Assembly: GCF_020531985.1 (NCBI RefSeq)
Contig: NZ_JAJAVQ010000002.1
Coordinates: 62,001-126,000 of the forward strand
From: Rheinheimera aquimaris
Lineage (GTDB): Bacteria; Pseudomonadota; Gammaproteobacteria; Enterobacterales; Alteromonadaceae
Reading direction: 5' to 3'
Length of the DNA: 64,000 bases
Both the position numbers and the translations under genes were made by a program. Positions 49,151 to 58,420 of this stretch are shown here, piece by piece. The notes below the pieces were generated by a model. That model was not told the DNA's origin and searched no databases. It saw only the letters and a list, made by a program, of their open reading frames with translations. The first letter of the stretch is position 1, and each line of letters opens with the position of its first letter.

Positions 49151-50626
49151 ATGCACGCAGCGAACTCAGTAACTGATAGTACAACCGGCAACAGCAATAC
49201 GGCTGACCATAACGCGGCCTTTAGCCGCTTCGCCGATTGTTTGGCGCAACAGCGTTTGGCTCAGCAAGCTGATCCGGTGCCTGCATTACAACAACGGCTG
49301 GCCGATCTTGAGGCGCTAAAAGCGTTGATCCGCGATAATGAGCAAGCTCTGGTCGATGCGGTGAATGCCGATTACGGCAGCCGCTGCCGCTTTGAAACCC
49401 GCTTTTCTGAAATTCTGATGGTGCTGGAAGACATCAGCCGCACCCAAAAGCAGTTAAAGAAATGGCTGAAACCGCAAAAACGCCATATCGACCGCTTATT
49501 GTTTCCTACTTCATCCTGCAAAGTACTGCCGCAGCCGTTGGGCGTTGTTGGTGTGATCGTGCCGTGGAATTTCCCCATCATGTTGTCACTGGCCCCACTG
49601 GTGGCCATTTTTGCCGCCGGCAACCGTGCCATGGTCAAAATGTCAGAAAACTCAGAGCAGCTGGCACAGCTGTTGATCAAGCTGGCACCGCAGTACTTGC
49701 CGTCTGACAAACTGCAGTTTTTCGCCGACGACAACGGTAGCGGACCGGTGTTTTCACAGCAGCCGTTTGATCATCTGTTTTTTACCGGCTCGGCCCAAAC
49801 CGGCCGTGCCGTAATGGCTAATGCAGCAAAGAATCTGACCCCGGTCACACTGGAGTTGGGCGGCAAATCACCGGCGGTAGTGGCGCCGGACTTTAGCCTG
49901 GATAAAGCCGCAGATCGTATTTTATGGGCGAAAGCCTTTAATGCCGGCCAAATCTGTACCAATGTCGATTACCTGTTTCTGCCAGCCGGTAGCGAGCAGT
50001 CATTTACTGAGTTGGCGCTAAAACTGGTAGCAAAACGCTATCCGGATATCAACAGCAACGATTACACCGCTATTATCGATGAACGCGCGTATCAGCGCCT
50101 TAAGGCGACGTTGGAAGACGCAGTGGCCAAAGGCGCGACCGCAGTAAACCTGATGCCGGGGCAAAATGCAGTGCCTGGCACGAGAAAATTCCCACTGACG
50201 CTGCTGTTTAACGTAAGCGACGATATGCTGGTGATGCAGCGCGAGATTTTTGGCCCTTTGCTGCCGGTAAAAACCTATACCGATACCAGCGAGGTGGTGC
50301 AGTATATTAACGCCCGGCCACGGCCGCTGGCGTTTTATCCCTTTACCCATGACAAAGCGTTACAGCAGCGTTATTTAACCCAGGTGATGTCGGGTGGTGT
50401 CACCATCAACCATGCCATTTTGCATGTCGGCCAGCATGACTTGCCCTTTGGCGGTATCGGTGAAAGCGGCATGGGGCATTATCATGGTTATGAGGGCTTT
50501 TTAACCTTCAGCAAACTACGGCCGGTGTTTGTGCAGGGCGCTTATAACAGCGTCAGTATGTTGTTGCCGCCTTACGGCAAGCTGGCGCATAAGATGACCG
50601 ATTGGCTGATCCGCTTAAAAGGCTGA
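49151..50626 (+). CDS. aldehyde dehydrogenase, coniferyl-aldehyde-dehydrogenase-like
   Basis: 491 aa, NAD(P)-dependent. VIVPWNFPIMLSLAPL cofactor region, FTGSAQTGRAVM, catalytic Glu in TLELGGKSPAVV, catalytic Cys in FNAGQICTNVDYLF, and the C-terminal GESGMGHYHGYEGFLTFS found in the coniferyl-aldehyde group. Oxidises aldehydes to acids. The stop overlaps the TetR start by one base, so the two form an operon. Confidence 0.92.
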   Translation: MHAANSVTDSTTGNSNTADHNAAFSRFADCLAQQRLAQQADPVPALQQRLADLEALKALIRDNEQALVDAVNADYGSRCRFETRFSEILMVLEDISRTQKQLKKWLKPQKRHIDRLLFPTSSCKVLPQPLGVVGVIVPWNFPIMLSLAPLVAIFAAGNRAMVKMSENSEQLAQLLIKLAPQYLPSDKLQFFADDNGSGPVFSQQPFDHLFFTGSAQTGRAVMANAAKNLTPVTLELGGKSPAVVAPDFSLDKAADRILWAKAFNAGQICTNVDYLFLPAGSEQSFTELALKLVAKRYPDINSNDYTAIIDERAYQRLKATLEDAVAKGATAVNLMPGQNAVPGTRKFPLTLLFNVSDDMLVMQREIFGPLLPVKTYTDTSEVVQYINARPRPLAFYPFTHDKALQQRYLTQVMSGGVTINHAILHVGQHDLPFGGIGESGMGHYHGYEGFLTFSKLRPVFVQGAYNSVSMLLPPYGKLAHKMTDWLIRLKG

Positions 50627-51276
50627 TGATGAAACAGAATGCGATGACAGATGCCGCAAAACTGCAGCGGCGTCAGGACTTTATTATTACTGCTCACCGG
50701 CTGTTTTTACAGCAGCAGCGCCTGCCCGCCGTGGCGGATATCGCCGCTGATACCGGTTTGGCCAAAGGCACAGTGTACCGCTATTTTCGCAGCAAAGAGG
50801 AAATCTTTATTGCGCTGTTGCAGGCTGAGTTCGCCACCTTATTCGATGCACTTAGCGACATTATTTCTGCTTTACCTGCTGCGCCGGCCAAAGCTGCTGC
50901 CGGCTTTGCTTCCGCTTACTGCCAACAGCTGCAGCAATTACCGGCGCTGCTGCCGCTGGCAGCCATGCTTAACGCTGTACTGGAACATAAGTTGGCATTG
51001 CCGGTGTTGAAGCAGTTTAAGCAGATGCTGGCGGGTGCCCTAACGCAGCTTGGTCAGCAGCTGGCGGCTAAGATAAAAGTGATATCAGCAGAGCAGGCGG
51101 CCGATTTATTACTGCACAGCTATGGGCTGACCCTGGGCTTGTGGCAAACGCTGCAGTATCCGCCTGCGGTGCAGGTGTTACTGCAACAGGAACCAGAGCT
51201 GCAAAGCCTGCAGCGTGATTTTGCCACCGAGCTGACACAGGCCATTAACAGGCTGTGGTTGGGGGCTTTACGCTGA
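50626..51276 (+). CDS. TetR-family repressor
   Basis: 216 aa. Helix-turn-helix LPAVADIAADTGLAKGTVYRYFRSKEEIFIALL, then a helical ligand domain. Coupled to the aldehyde dehydrogenase; ATG 50629 is an equally possible start. Probably binds the two ATGACC-type operators before the MFS/ALDH pair and senses an aldehyde or acid (inference). Confidence 0.9.
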   Translation: MMKQNAMTDAAKLQRRQDFIITAHRLFLQQQRLPAVADIAADTGLAKGTVYRYFRSKEEIFIALLQAEFATLFDALSDIISALPAAPAKAAAGFASAYCQQLQQLPALLPLAAMLNAVLEHKLALPVLKQFKQMLAGALTQLGQQLAAKIKVISAEQAADLLLHSYGLTLGLWQTLQYPPAVQVLLQQEPELQSLQRDFATELTQAINRLWLGALR

Positions 51277-51277
51277 A

Positions 51278-52255
51278 TTACGGCAAAGCTTTGCCACGGG
51301 CGGATAAATACAGTGCATACCAGTGCTCGCGGCTCAGCTCTACCTGCGTCGCCTGGGCACAGGCTTTGATGCGTTCAATATTAGTCGTGCCTATTACCGG
51401 CTGGATCTTTGCCGGGTGGCGCATCAGAAAGCCCAGCACTATTGCTTCGCGGCTGACCTGATATTCTGCCGCCAGGCGGGCAACCAGCTCTGCTGTTTCA
51501 GCAATATGCGTTGCTTCACTGCTGACATCTTTGCCGCTGAACAAGCCCTGGCTTAAACTGCCCCAGGCTTGCAGCTGCACTTTATTACGGCGGCAGTATT
51601 CGATAGTACCACTACCGAAATTCACCAGTGTCTCGCCACTGCAACCAGCTGTGGTGCCTTCATCCAGCCAGGCCAGATGGCTTAAACTCAGTTCCAGCTG
51701 GTTAACTACCAGTGGCGTAGTCAGTGCGTCCTGCAGCAGCGCCATCTGGTGCTGCTGCATATTCGACACGCCAAAATGCTTTACTTTACCGGCTTGCTGT
51801 AAAGTGCTGAACGTGGCGGCAACTTCTTCCGGCTGCATCAGCGGATCGGGCCGGTGCAGCATCAGCACATCCAGCTGTTCAATCTGCAGCCGCGCTAAAA
51901 TGCCGTCGACAGACTGTGCTATCCACTGCGCGGAAAAGTCATAGCGCTGCGGCTCGGTATCTGTAGCAAAGCGGATGCCGCACTTAGACTGCAGCGTGAT
52001 TAAACTGCGCAGTTCAGGCCGCTGCTGCAGCACCTTGCCAAACACCTGCTCGGCTTTGCCGCGGGCATAAATATCAGCATGATCAAACACACAAATGCCG
52101 GCCTCAAGCGCTGCATCAATCGCCTGATGGCAATGGGCAATATCATCGGCACTGATCGGGTTTTGGTTCCAGCCACCACCAAGCGTCATACAGCCAAATA
52201 TCAGGGGACTGTTGTGCGTCACGTAATTGCTGAGCGGGTTGTGTTTGGCTGTCAT
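51278..52255 (-). CDS. aldo/keto reductase (YdhF-like)
   Basis: 325 aa TIM-barrel oxidoreductase: FGCMTLGGGWN, FDHADIYARGKAEQVFGKVL (catalytic Asp/Tyr), QSKCGI (Lys), VLMLHRPDPLM (His), and IQPVIGTTNIERI for NADPH binding. This is the YdhF-type subgroup. Reduces aldehydes or ketones; substrate unknown. Converges with the TetR gene. Confidence 0.92.
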   Translation of the reverse strand: MTAKHNPLSNYVTHNSPLIFGCMTLGGGWNQNPISADDIAHCHQAIDAALEAGICVFDHADIYARGKAEQVFGKVLQQRPELRSLITLQSKCGIRFATDTEPQRYDFSAQWIAQSVDGILARLQIEQLDVLMLHRPDPLMQPEEVAATFSTLQQAGKVKHFGVSNMQQHQMALLQDALTTPLVVNQLELSLSHLAWLDEGTTAGCSGETLVNFGSGTIEYCRRNKVQLQAWGSLSQGLFSGKDVSSEATHIAETAELVARLAAEYQVSREAIVLGFLMRHPAKIQPVIGTTNIERIKACAQATQVELSREHWYALYLSARGKALP

Positions 52256-52278
52256 ATAAGATCCTGAAATTAAATGTA

Positions 52279-53733
52279 TTACTGCTGGCATTGTACCAGC
52301 GTTTGATACTCATCAAAGGCAAAATGGTCGGTCATGCCGCTGATAAAGTCCTGCAGCAGACGGCAACGATAATACAGCTCCTGCGCGCCATCGTCAGTGG
52401 TCAGTTGCGCCACCGCCAGCCGGTAAGCCGCCAGATGCTTGTTAGGTAGCCTGTGCACCAGCCGTTGCTGTTGCGGCCAGTGATAACCTTCATTGCGCAA
52501 CAGTGCGGTAAAATCGGCCTGCGATAAATACAGCAGTGGCCGGTAGCTGTCAAACAGGCCGGCAATAATACGAAAACCCTGCAGCTCCAGTGTTTCTACT
52601 TCGCTCTGGTTAAACACAAATTGCCGGGCAACCTGTTTAAAGGCGCTGGTAATGGCATGGTACTGGCTATTATCTTCAAGCAGGGCGCGGTTTAAGCGGC
52701 CACTGTATACCGCTGCTATATTATCGATAAACTGCTGTGCGGCATGGCGCACCAGTGGGTGGATCATATCGACGCGCAGTTTAATAAAGAACGCTGAGGT
52801 TTTGTTAATCGGCTCTTCTTGCGCTTTATCCAGCGCGGCTTTTATCAGCACCGAAAAGCTGGCGCTGGCCCCGTTATGGGTAGCAATCAGCCGCTGCTGC
52901 GGTTCCAGTGCCGTAAAGGCTTTGTTTAGCTCATCAGCCAGTTGGCTCAGGCTGAGCAAGCCCTTTTCCACGGCATCTTCAATATCGGCCAGGCAGTAAG
53001 AGATATCATCTGCCGCTTCCATAATGTAGGTCAGCGGGTGGCGGCAACCCGGCTCGGTACCCAGCTCCTGCCACAGTTTTTCTACCACTGCCTGCTCAGT
53101 TGCATAGTAGCCGGGTTTCTTTTGCAGGTAGCTCAGTGGGTCGGTTTTATCTGGCTTCGCAGCGCTGGCCAGCCGGGTGTATTTTAAAATGCAGGCCAGC
53201 TGCGAGTAGGTCAGGTTCATCCGTTGCAGGCTGTATACCAACCGGATGGCCTGGGCATTGCCTTCAAATTGCGCCAGTTCCTTACAGAGTGTTTGCCAGT
53301 GGCTATTGTCTTCTAAGTTATGGTGTTTACTCAGTAACGACAGCTCGCGGCTAAACCAGTCGTTAATGGCGGCTTCGCCACTGTGGCCAAACGGCGGGTT
53401 ACCGACGTCGTGCAGCAGGCAAGCCATTTCTACCAGTGACTCTGCCGGCCGTTCCAGCTCAGTAAGGCCATATTGCTCCAGCTTTTCTGGGCTGAGGGCT
53501 CGAAACACCGACTGCACGATAAAACGGCCGGTTTGCTGCACTTCCAGTGAGTGGGTCAGGCGGCTGCGCACAGCGGCATTGCGCTCCAGCGGAAAGACCT
53601 GGGTTTTTTGCTGTAAGCGGCGCACTGCAGCAGAGTTAATGATGCGACCGCGGTCGCTTTCCAGCGCACTTTGTAAGTCCGTACGGCTGCTTTGCAGCGC
53701 GCGGTCAGCTTTGATCTTATTGCGAAAATCCAT
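52279..53733 (-). CDS. dgt: deoxyguanosinetriphosphate triphosphohydrolase (dGTPase family)
   Basis: 484 aa. Phosphohydrolase of the HD family: RLQQKTQVFPLERNAAVRSRLTHSLEVQQ, then the HD pair in MACLLHDVGNPPFGHSGE and a second His/Asp further on (EAADDISYCLADIEDAVEKGLL). It hydrolyses dGTP to deoxyguanosine and triphosphate, lowering the dNTP pool; some members restrict phages. Full length and intact, monocistronic. Confidence 0.93.
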   Translation of the reverse strand: MDFRNKIKADRALQSSRTDLQSALESDRGRIINSAAVRRLQQKTQVFPLERNAAVRSRLTHSLEVQQTGRFIVQSVFRALSPEKLEQYGLTELERPAESLVEMACLLHDVGNPPFGHSGEAAINDWFSRELSLLSKHHNLEDNSHWQTLCKELAQFEGNAQAIRLVYSLQRMNLTYSQLACILKYTRLASAAKPDKTDPLSYLQKKPGYYATEQAVVEKLWQELGTEPGCRHPLTYIMEAADDISYCLADIEDAVEKGLLSLSQLADELNKAFTALEPQQRLIATHNGASASFSVLIKAALDKAQEEPINKTSAFFIKLRVDMIHPLVRHAAQQFIDNIAAVYSGRLNRALLEDNSQYHAITSAFKQVARQFVFNQSEVETLELQGFRIIAGLFDSYRPLLYLSQADFTALLRNEGYHWPQQQRLVHRLPNKHLAAYRLAVAQLTTDDGAQELYYRCRLLQDFISGMTDHFAFDEYQTLVQCQQ

Positions 53734-53808
53734 TCCAACATCCGAAGTGGCAGTAAGCGGTTTAGTGTGGCTGAAAAACTAAGCGGCTGTAAAGTATTCG
53801 CTGTAGCA

Positions 53809-53963
53809 CTAACCGGTTTACCCACACCAACACGCCGTAAACCCATCCTTGGGGGCTCGTTTATGAATTGCTTCCAGCAATTCACCCTGCGGACAAATGT
53901 GTTCCAGACACATTTGTCCGCCCGTCCAGGGCTCCAACGGTTGGTTTAGGGTAAGCCGTTTAG
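53809..53963. repeat. About 155-bp intergenic element with nested hairpins
   Basis: Imperfect 15-bp end repeats (CTAACCGGTTTACCC at 53809, GGGTAAGCCGTTTAG at 53949; 13 of 15 pair). Inside are a perfect 8-bp hairpin GAATTGCT/AGCAATTC (53865-53883) and a perfect 13-bp hairpin around TCCAG (53890-53920). No gene. Its design parallels the element at 16954-17116, pointing to a dispersed non-autonomous repeat family. Confidence 0.62.
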
Positions 53964-53983
53964 TTCACAAGGGAGGCGTAAGA

Positions 53984-54580
53984 TTACAACCAGCCTTTTT
54001 GCCGGGCGATACGGGCGGCATCGATGCGGTTGGCAGCGCTTAGTTTGCTAATGGCTTCTGACAGATAGTTACGCGCTGTACCTTCGGCAATATAAAGCGC
54101 AGCAGCAATCTCGCTGGTACTCTGGCCGTCGGCAGCCAGCCGCAGTGCCTGACGCTCTTTGTCACTGAGCGGGTCTTGCTCGCCCAGCGAATTTAACAGC
54201 AGTTCACTGTCGACCACGCGCTTACCGGCCATGACCTGATGTATCGCCTGTACCAGCTGATCTACCGGTGCATCTTTTAGTAAAAAACCACCCACGCCTG
54301 CATCCATTGCCCGTTTCACATAGCCTGCGCGGCCAAAGGTAGTAATAATCACCACTTTGGTCGTCAATTTGTGTTGCTGAATATACTGTGCCAGTTCAAT
54401 GCCGCTGTGGCCGGGCATTTCAATATCGCTTAGCAGTAGGTCAAAGCGTTGTTGTTTTAACAGTTGCAGTGCCGCTGTGCCATCAGCTGCTTCAGTCACC
54501 GTAAAACCAGCCTCCAGTTGCAGCAAGCTGGCCAGGGCTGTACGGATCATCGCCTGATCTTCTGCCAGTAAAATATTCAT
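53984..54580 (-). CDS. NarL/DesR-type response regulator
   Basis: 198 aa. Receiver domain with phospho-acceptor Asp in LLLSDIEMPG (about residue 52), Thr and Lys switch residues (IITTFG, LLKDAP), then a LuxR-type helix-turn-helix (LSDKERQALRLAADGQSTSEIA...EGTARNYL). Overlaps the sensor kinase gene by four bases. Probable target: the divergent hydrolase-ABC operon. Confidence 0.93.
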   Translation of the reverse strand: MNILLAEDQAMIRTALASLLQLEAGFTVTEAADGTAALQLLKQQRFDLLLSDIEMPGHSGIELAQYIQQHKLTTKVVIITTFGRAGYVKRAMDAGVGGFLLKDAPVDQLVQAIHQVMAGKRVVDSELLLNSLGEQDPLSDKERQALRLAADGQSTSEIAAALYIAEGTARNYLSEAISKLSAANRIDAARIARQKGWL

Positions 54581-55650
54581 GCGTGCTCCTGTAGCGGAAA
54601 TTGGATACGGGCCGTTACGCCATCGTGTTGTTGCATCGCCAGTGTGCCACCAATGGCGGCTATACGCTCACGCAGGCCACTGATGCCGTTGCCTTCTTTA
54701 ATGTCACTGGTTTGGCCGTTATCGCTCAGATAAACTGTAAATTCATCGCCCTGCTGCAAAAAGCTCAGGCTGCAGCTGTCGCCTTTACTGTGACGGATCA
54801 CATTAGTCACTAATTCGGTCAGTGCCAGGATCAGCGCTGTTTCCCGCCGGGCATCTAACTGCGGCATGTCTCCTTGCAACACAGCGTGAAAACCGGCATC
54901 GCGCAAGCGGCTGAGCAATCTGGCAACCTCTGCTGCCAGCCCCTGGTGTTTGTAACCCGACACACTTTGCCGCACCTGGCTTAACGCGTCGCGGGCTATC
55001 TGGCTTAACTCAGTCAGTTGCTGCTGTGCTGCTTGTGTGTGCTGGCGAGCCAGCAGTTTTTCAGTTAAATCAGCCTTTAAAATAATGCTGGACAGCGTAT
55101 GACCAAGAATATCGTGCATATCGCGTGCAATACGCTCGCGCTCTACCATGGTGGCAAGCTGTTTAATTTCATCTTCACTTTGTTGCTCTGCCATGCGGTG
55201 GCGCAGTTTCGCCTGCTCGGCGCGGCCCAGAAAACTGACTGCCAACACTATTGGCAGACCCATGACTAAAAACAGGTTCCAGTGAATAGTCAGTGTCAGC
55301 TTTAACAGCACCAGTAACGCCAGCAGCAGCGTCATTAACACTAGATAACGCCGCAGAGCGTAAGCAAAACCGATAAAGAAACCGGCATAGGCAAACATAG
55401 ACACAGAGCCGGGGTTTACCGGCGTGATCAGCGCGGCTACCAGTACTATGCCGGCTATCGGCCAGTGTATGTCGCGGCGATTGCAGCGATAAGCCTGGAA
55501 ATAACACAGCAGAAACAGCAGTAAGGCCGCCGCCATACTGATGTACTGCCATAGGGCAAACCGTACGGTAAATAGCGGAATAATATAGAAAATAAGGTTT
55601 ATCAGATAAACCCAGCTGAGTTTACTGTCCAGCTTCGTCAAGGGTGCCAT
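54577..55650 (-). CDS. DesK-type sensor histidine kinase
   Basis: 357 aa. Five or six hydrophobic spans in the first 150 residues, a coiled linker, HisKA_3 dimerisation box with phospho-His in ERIARDMHDILGHTLSS, and an ATPase domain (ELVTNVIRHSKGD; GNGISGLRERI). No periplasmic domain, so it may sense the membrane itself or a lipophilic compound, as DesK and antibiotic-sensing relatives do. ATG 55650 has AGGA upstream. Confidence 0.92.
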   Translation of the reverse strand: MAPLTKLDSKLSWVYLINLIFYIIPLFTVRFALWQYISMAAALLLFLLCYFQAYRCNRRDIHWPIAGIVLVAALITPVNPGSVSMFAYAGFFIGFAYALRRYLVLMTLLLALLVLLKLTLTIHWNLFLVMGLPIVLAVSFLGRAEQAKLRHRMAEQQSEDEIKQLATMVERERIARDMHDILGHTLSSIILKADLTEKLLARQHTQAAQQQLTELSQIARDALSQVRQSVSGYKHQGLAAEVARLLSRLRDAGFHAVLQGDMPQLDARRETALILALTELVTNVIRHSKGDSCSLSFLQQGDEFTVYLSDNGQTSDIKEGNGISGLRERIAAIGGTLAMQQHDGVTARIQFPLQEHA

Positions 55651-55735
55651 CGCGTTATCCTGCTGCTTGCCCGCTTTGGGCAGGTGCTCAGTGTAGTAAA
55701 AAGCAACAGTGCAGTGCCAGTGACAAAGGTCATGT

Positions 55736-55759
55736 TTTGTCATGGCATTTGTCATGGCA
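55736..55759. repeat. Perfect 12-bp tandem direct repeat in a divergent promoter
   Basis: TTTGTCATGGCA occurs twice in direct succession (55736-55747, 55748-55759). Upstream TGACAAAGGTCATG and downstream GGTGACA contain further TGACA/TGTCA halves. The likely binding site of the response regulator, placed between the kinase and hydrolase genes. Confidence 0.65.
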
Positions 55760-55847
55760 AACAGGTGACAAGCGTGAGCTGTGCTGTCAGCCCCGTCGGC
55801 CTAAACTGGCCCCATCAACAGCACACACAATCAACGGGGAATTACAT

Positions 55848-56762
55848 ATGACACAGTTAAACAGCACTTTACGCACTTTGGTACTGGCGTTGGGTTTAAG
55901 CAGTACCTTAGTTAGCCTGAACAGCGTTGCCGCACAAGCCGAAGTAACAGCACCGGCGCCACAACAGGCCTGCGCCTGCTTCGACGTTACCGTGGTTGGC
56001 CAGGGCCCGGCGGTGTTGTTAATTCCGGGCGTGGCATCGTCCGGCGAGGTTTGGCAAAGCACGGTAGACGCGTTAAAAGCGGATTATCAGCTGCATATTT
56101 TTACGCTGGCCGGTTTTGCCGGAGTGAAGCCGCTACCGATGCAAAGCTGGGGTGAGGGCTATCTGGCCACACAACAGCAAGCCATTCTGCGCTACATCAG
56201 CGAGCAACAGCTGAATAAGCCGGTGGTGATTGGCCACTCACTAGGCGGGTACTTAGCATTGGCACTGGCCGCCAATGCCCCGGAGCAAATTGGCGCAGCC
56301 ATTAATGTGGATGGTTTACCGGCACTGGGAGCCTTGTTTGCCGCCAGTGGTAGCAGCCAGAGTAGCGGCAATAATAGTCAGCCGCAGAGTGGTTTCGACC
56401 CTATGGCTATGGCCAAAAGCATGGCCAGCGACGAAAACTGGCAGCAGCGTATTGTTGCCGATATGTACCGCTCTGATGGCATGACCAGCGGCCGGGTCAT
56501 GGGCGAACTGATGCGGGCTGATTTGCGGCCAAAGCTCAGCAATATCCGCGTGCCGGTACTAACGCTTGGCGCATTGCAGCATGGCGCACCGTACACCACG
56601 CCGGAACAGGTGCAAGCCGGTTATGAAAGCCAGCTGGCCAACGCACCAACACAATACCATAGCTTTGCGTTTGCCCGTGACGCTAAGCATTTTATTATGG
56701 CCGATGCGCCGGATTGGCTAAACCAGCAAATTCAGCAGTTTCTGGCTAAGCAGCAAGGGTAA
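55848..56762 (+). CDS. secreted alpha/beta hydrolase
   Basis: 304 aa. Signal peptide ending VAAQAE, oxyanion region VLLIPGVASSGEVW, nucleophile elbow VIGHSLGGYLA, catalytic His in RDAKHFIMADAP. A Ser/Asn-rich insert (about residues 165-185) is unusual. The substrate is unknown. GGGGA precedes the ATG; it heads an operon with an ABC exporter and is divergent from the DesK/DesR-like pair, so a role in membrane or antibiotic stress is plausible. Confidence 0.88.
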   Translation: MTQLNSTLRTLVLALGLSSTLVSLNSVAAQAEVTAPAPQQACACFDVTVVGQGPAVLLIPGVASSGEVWQSTVDALKADYQLHIFTLAGFAGVKPLPMQSWGEGYLATQQQAILRYISEQQLNKPVVIGHSLGGYLALALAANAPEQIGAAINVDGLPALGALFAASGSSQSSGNNSQPQSGFDPMAMAKSMASDENWQQRIVADMYRSDGMTSGRVMGELMRADLRPKLSNIRVPVLTLGALQHGAPYTTPEQVQAGYESQLANAPTQYHSFAFARDAKHFIMADAPDWLNQQIQQFLAKQQG

Positions 56763-56769
56763 GGAGAGC

Positions 56770-57687
56770 ATGATGCAATCACAACCCCAGGCTGTGCTGC
56801 AGATTAGCAATTTGCACAAAAGCTACCGCAATCAAGCAGCCTTGCAGGGGGCTACCCTGCAGATGGCAGCGGGAGAAGTGCTGGCGATACTGGGGCCAAA
56901 CGGCGCCGGTAAAACCACCCTGATATCGGCCATTCTGGGCCTTATCGCTACTGATAGCGGCGAAATTAACTTGTTTGGCCAGTTGCAGCGTGGCACGAAG
57001 CGCAGTACCGCGCTGCGCCAGCGACTTGGCGTGATGATGCAGATAGGTGCCGCCAGCGCAAACCTGACCGTGCGCGAGCAGTGCGATTTATTCAGTAGTT
57101 ATTACCGCAACCGCAGAACCGTGGCTGAGCTGCTGGATATCGCCGGGCTCGGCAGCCAGGCTAATAGCCGCTTCAGCAGTTTGTCCGGCGGCCAGAAACA
57201 ACGGCTGCTGTTTGCGCTGGCACTGGCCGGTAAGCCAGACTTGCTGTTTCTGGATGAGCCAACACTGGGCATGGATGTGCAGGCACGGCGGGCCTTATGG
57301 CAGCAAATCCGCCAGCTAAAAGCCAGTGGTGTCAGCATAGTGCTGACCACGCATTATCTGGAGGAGGCTGAGCAACTGGCCGATCGTATTGCAGTGTTGC
57401 AGCAGGGCCGGATTATTGCGCTGGGCAGCCCGGCTGAGCTTACTGCACAAATTAGCGGCAAACGCATTTGCTGCACCACGGCGCTGACCGATCAGCAACT
57501 TAGGGCGCTGCCAGCCGTGTTGCAGCTGGAACGGCGGCAACAACAGGTTTGCCTGGTAAGCCAAGCCGCAGAACAAACTGTGCTGGCGTTATTACAGGCC
57601 GATGCCAGCGTCAGCGCGTTAGAAGTGAAAGCGGTAGCGCTGGAGCAGGCATTTTTACAGCTAACGGCGAAGAAGGAGGCCGCATGA
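56770..57687 (+). CDS. ABC transporter ATP-binding protein
   Basis: 305 aa. Walker A GPNGAGKTT, signature SSLSGGQKQR, Walker B LLFLDEPTLGMD, switch His in LTTHYLEEAEQLADR. This is the antibiotic/lipid export (CcmA/DrrA-like) group. ATG 56773 is an equally likely start (better spaced to AAGGAG at 56761-56766). Its stop overlaps the permease start by four bases. Confidence 0.93.
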   Translation: MMQSQPQAVLQISNLHKSYRNQAALQGATLQMAAGEVLAILGPNGAGKTTLISAILGLIATDSGEINLFGQLQRGTKRSTALRQRLGVMMQIGAASANLTVREQCDLFSSYYRNRRTVAELLDIAGLGSQANSRFSSLSGGQKQRLLFALALAGKPDLLFLDEPTLGMDVQARRALWQQIRQLKASGVSIVLTTHYLEEAEQLADRIAVLQQGRIIALGSPAELTAQISGKRICCTTALTDQQLRALPAVLQLERRQQQVCLVSQAAEQTVLALLQADASVSALEVKAVALEQAFLQLTAKKEAA

Positions 57688-58412
57688 GCAGCATGAATTT
57701 GTACTACAAAGAAGCCCGCTACGATTTACTCAGTATTATGCGCACGCCGGGTTTTGTGCTGCCGGCGTTGGCATTTCCATTAATGTTCTATCTGTTTTTT
57801 GGTGTATTTTTTCGCGCCGGAGCCGGTGCCGACTACCTACTGGTAACCTACAGCTGCTTTGGCATTATGGGGCCGGCGATGTTTAATTTTGCCGCTGGCA
57901 TTGCCAGCGACCGTGCTCATGGCTGGCTAACGCTGAAACAGCTGTCGCCGATGCCGTTTAGTGCCTATTTGCTGGCTAAACTCAGCACCAGCCTGGTGTT
58001 TTCAGTTTGTATTCTGATCTTGTTGTTCAGCGCTGCTACGATGTTCGGTGATGTCAGGCTGCATAGCACGCAATGGCTGTTGCTTGCGGTTGTGATGTTG
58101 GCAGGCTCCCTCCCTTTTGCTTTGCTGGGGCTGCTATTGGGGCTGAGTTTGTCTGATAAAGCCGCACCCGGTGTGGTTAACCTGATTTACCTGCCAATGG
58201 CGTTTCTATCCGGTTTGTGGCTACCGCTGTTTTTGTTTCCGGGCTGGCTGCAACAACTGGCCTGGCTGTGGCCCAGTTTTCATCTGTCACAACTGGGGTT
58301 GAAAGTAATAGCCCAGGATCAGGGTAACAGTGTATTGGCTCATCTGGGGGTATTGGCGCTGCTTACTGCAGTGCTGGCGACTATCTGCGCCAGGCTGTTC
58401 CGGCGCAGATAG
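57684..58412 (+). CDS. ABC-2 type permease
   Basis: 242 aa with six hydrophobic spans (LPALAFPLMFYLFFGVFF; the family loop GIASDRAHGWLTLKQLSPMP; late LIYLPMAFLSGLWLPLF). Partner of the preceding ATPase in exporting a lipid-like or toxic compound. Coupled by ATGA; GAAGGAGG is the ribosome site. Last gene of the hydrolase operon. Confidence 0.92.
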   Translation: MSSMNLYYKEARYDLLSIMRTPGFVLPALAFPLMFYLFFGVFFRAGAGADYLLVTYSCFGIMGPAMFNFAAGIASDRAHGWLTLKQLSPMPFSAYLLAKLSTSLVFSVCILILLFSAATMFGDVRLHSTQWLLLAVVMLAGSLPFALLGLLLGLSLSDKAAPGVVNLIYLPMAFLSGLWLPLFLFPGWLQQLAWLWPSFHLSQLGLKVIAQDQGNSVLAHLGVLALLTAVLATICARLFRRR

Positions 58413-58420
58413 CGACGTAA

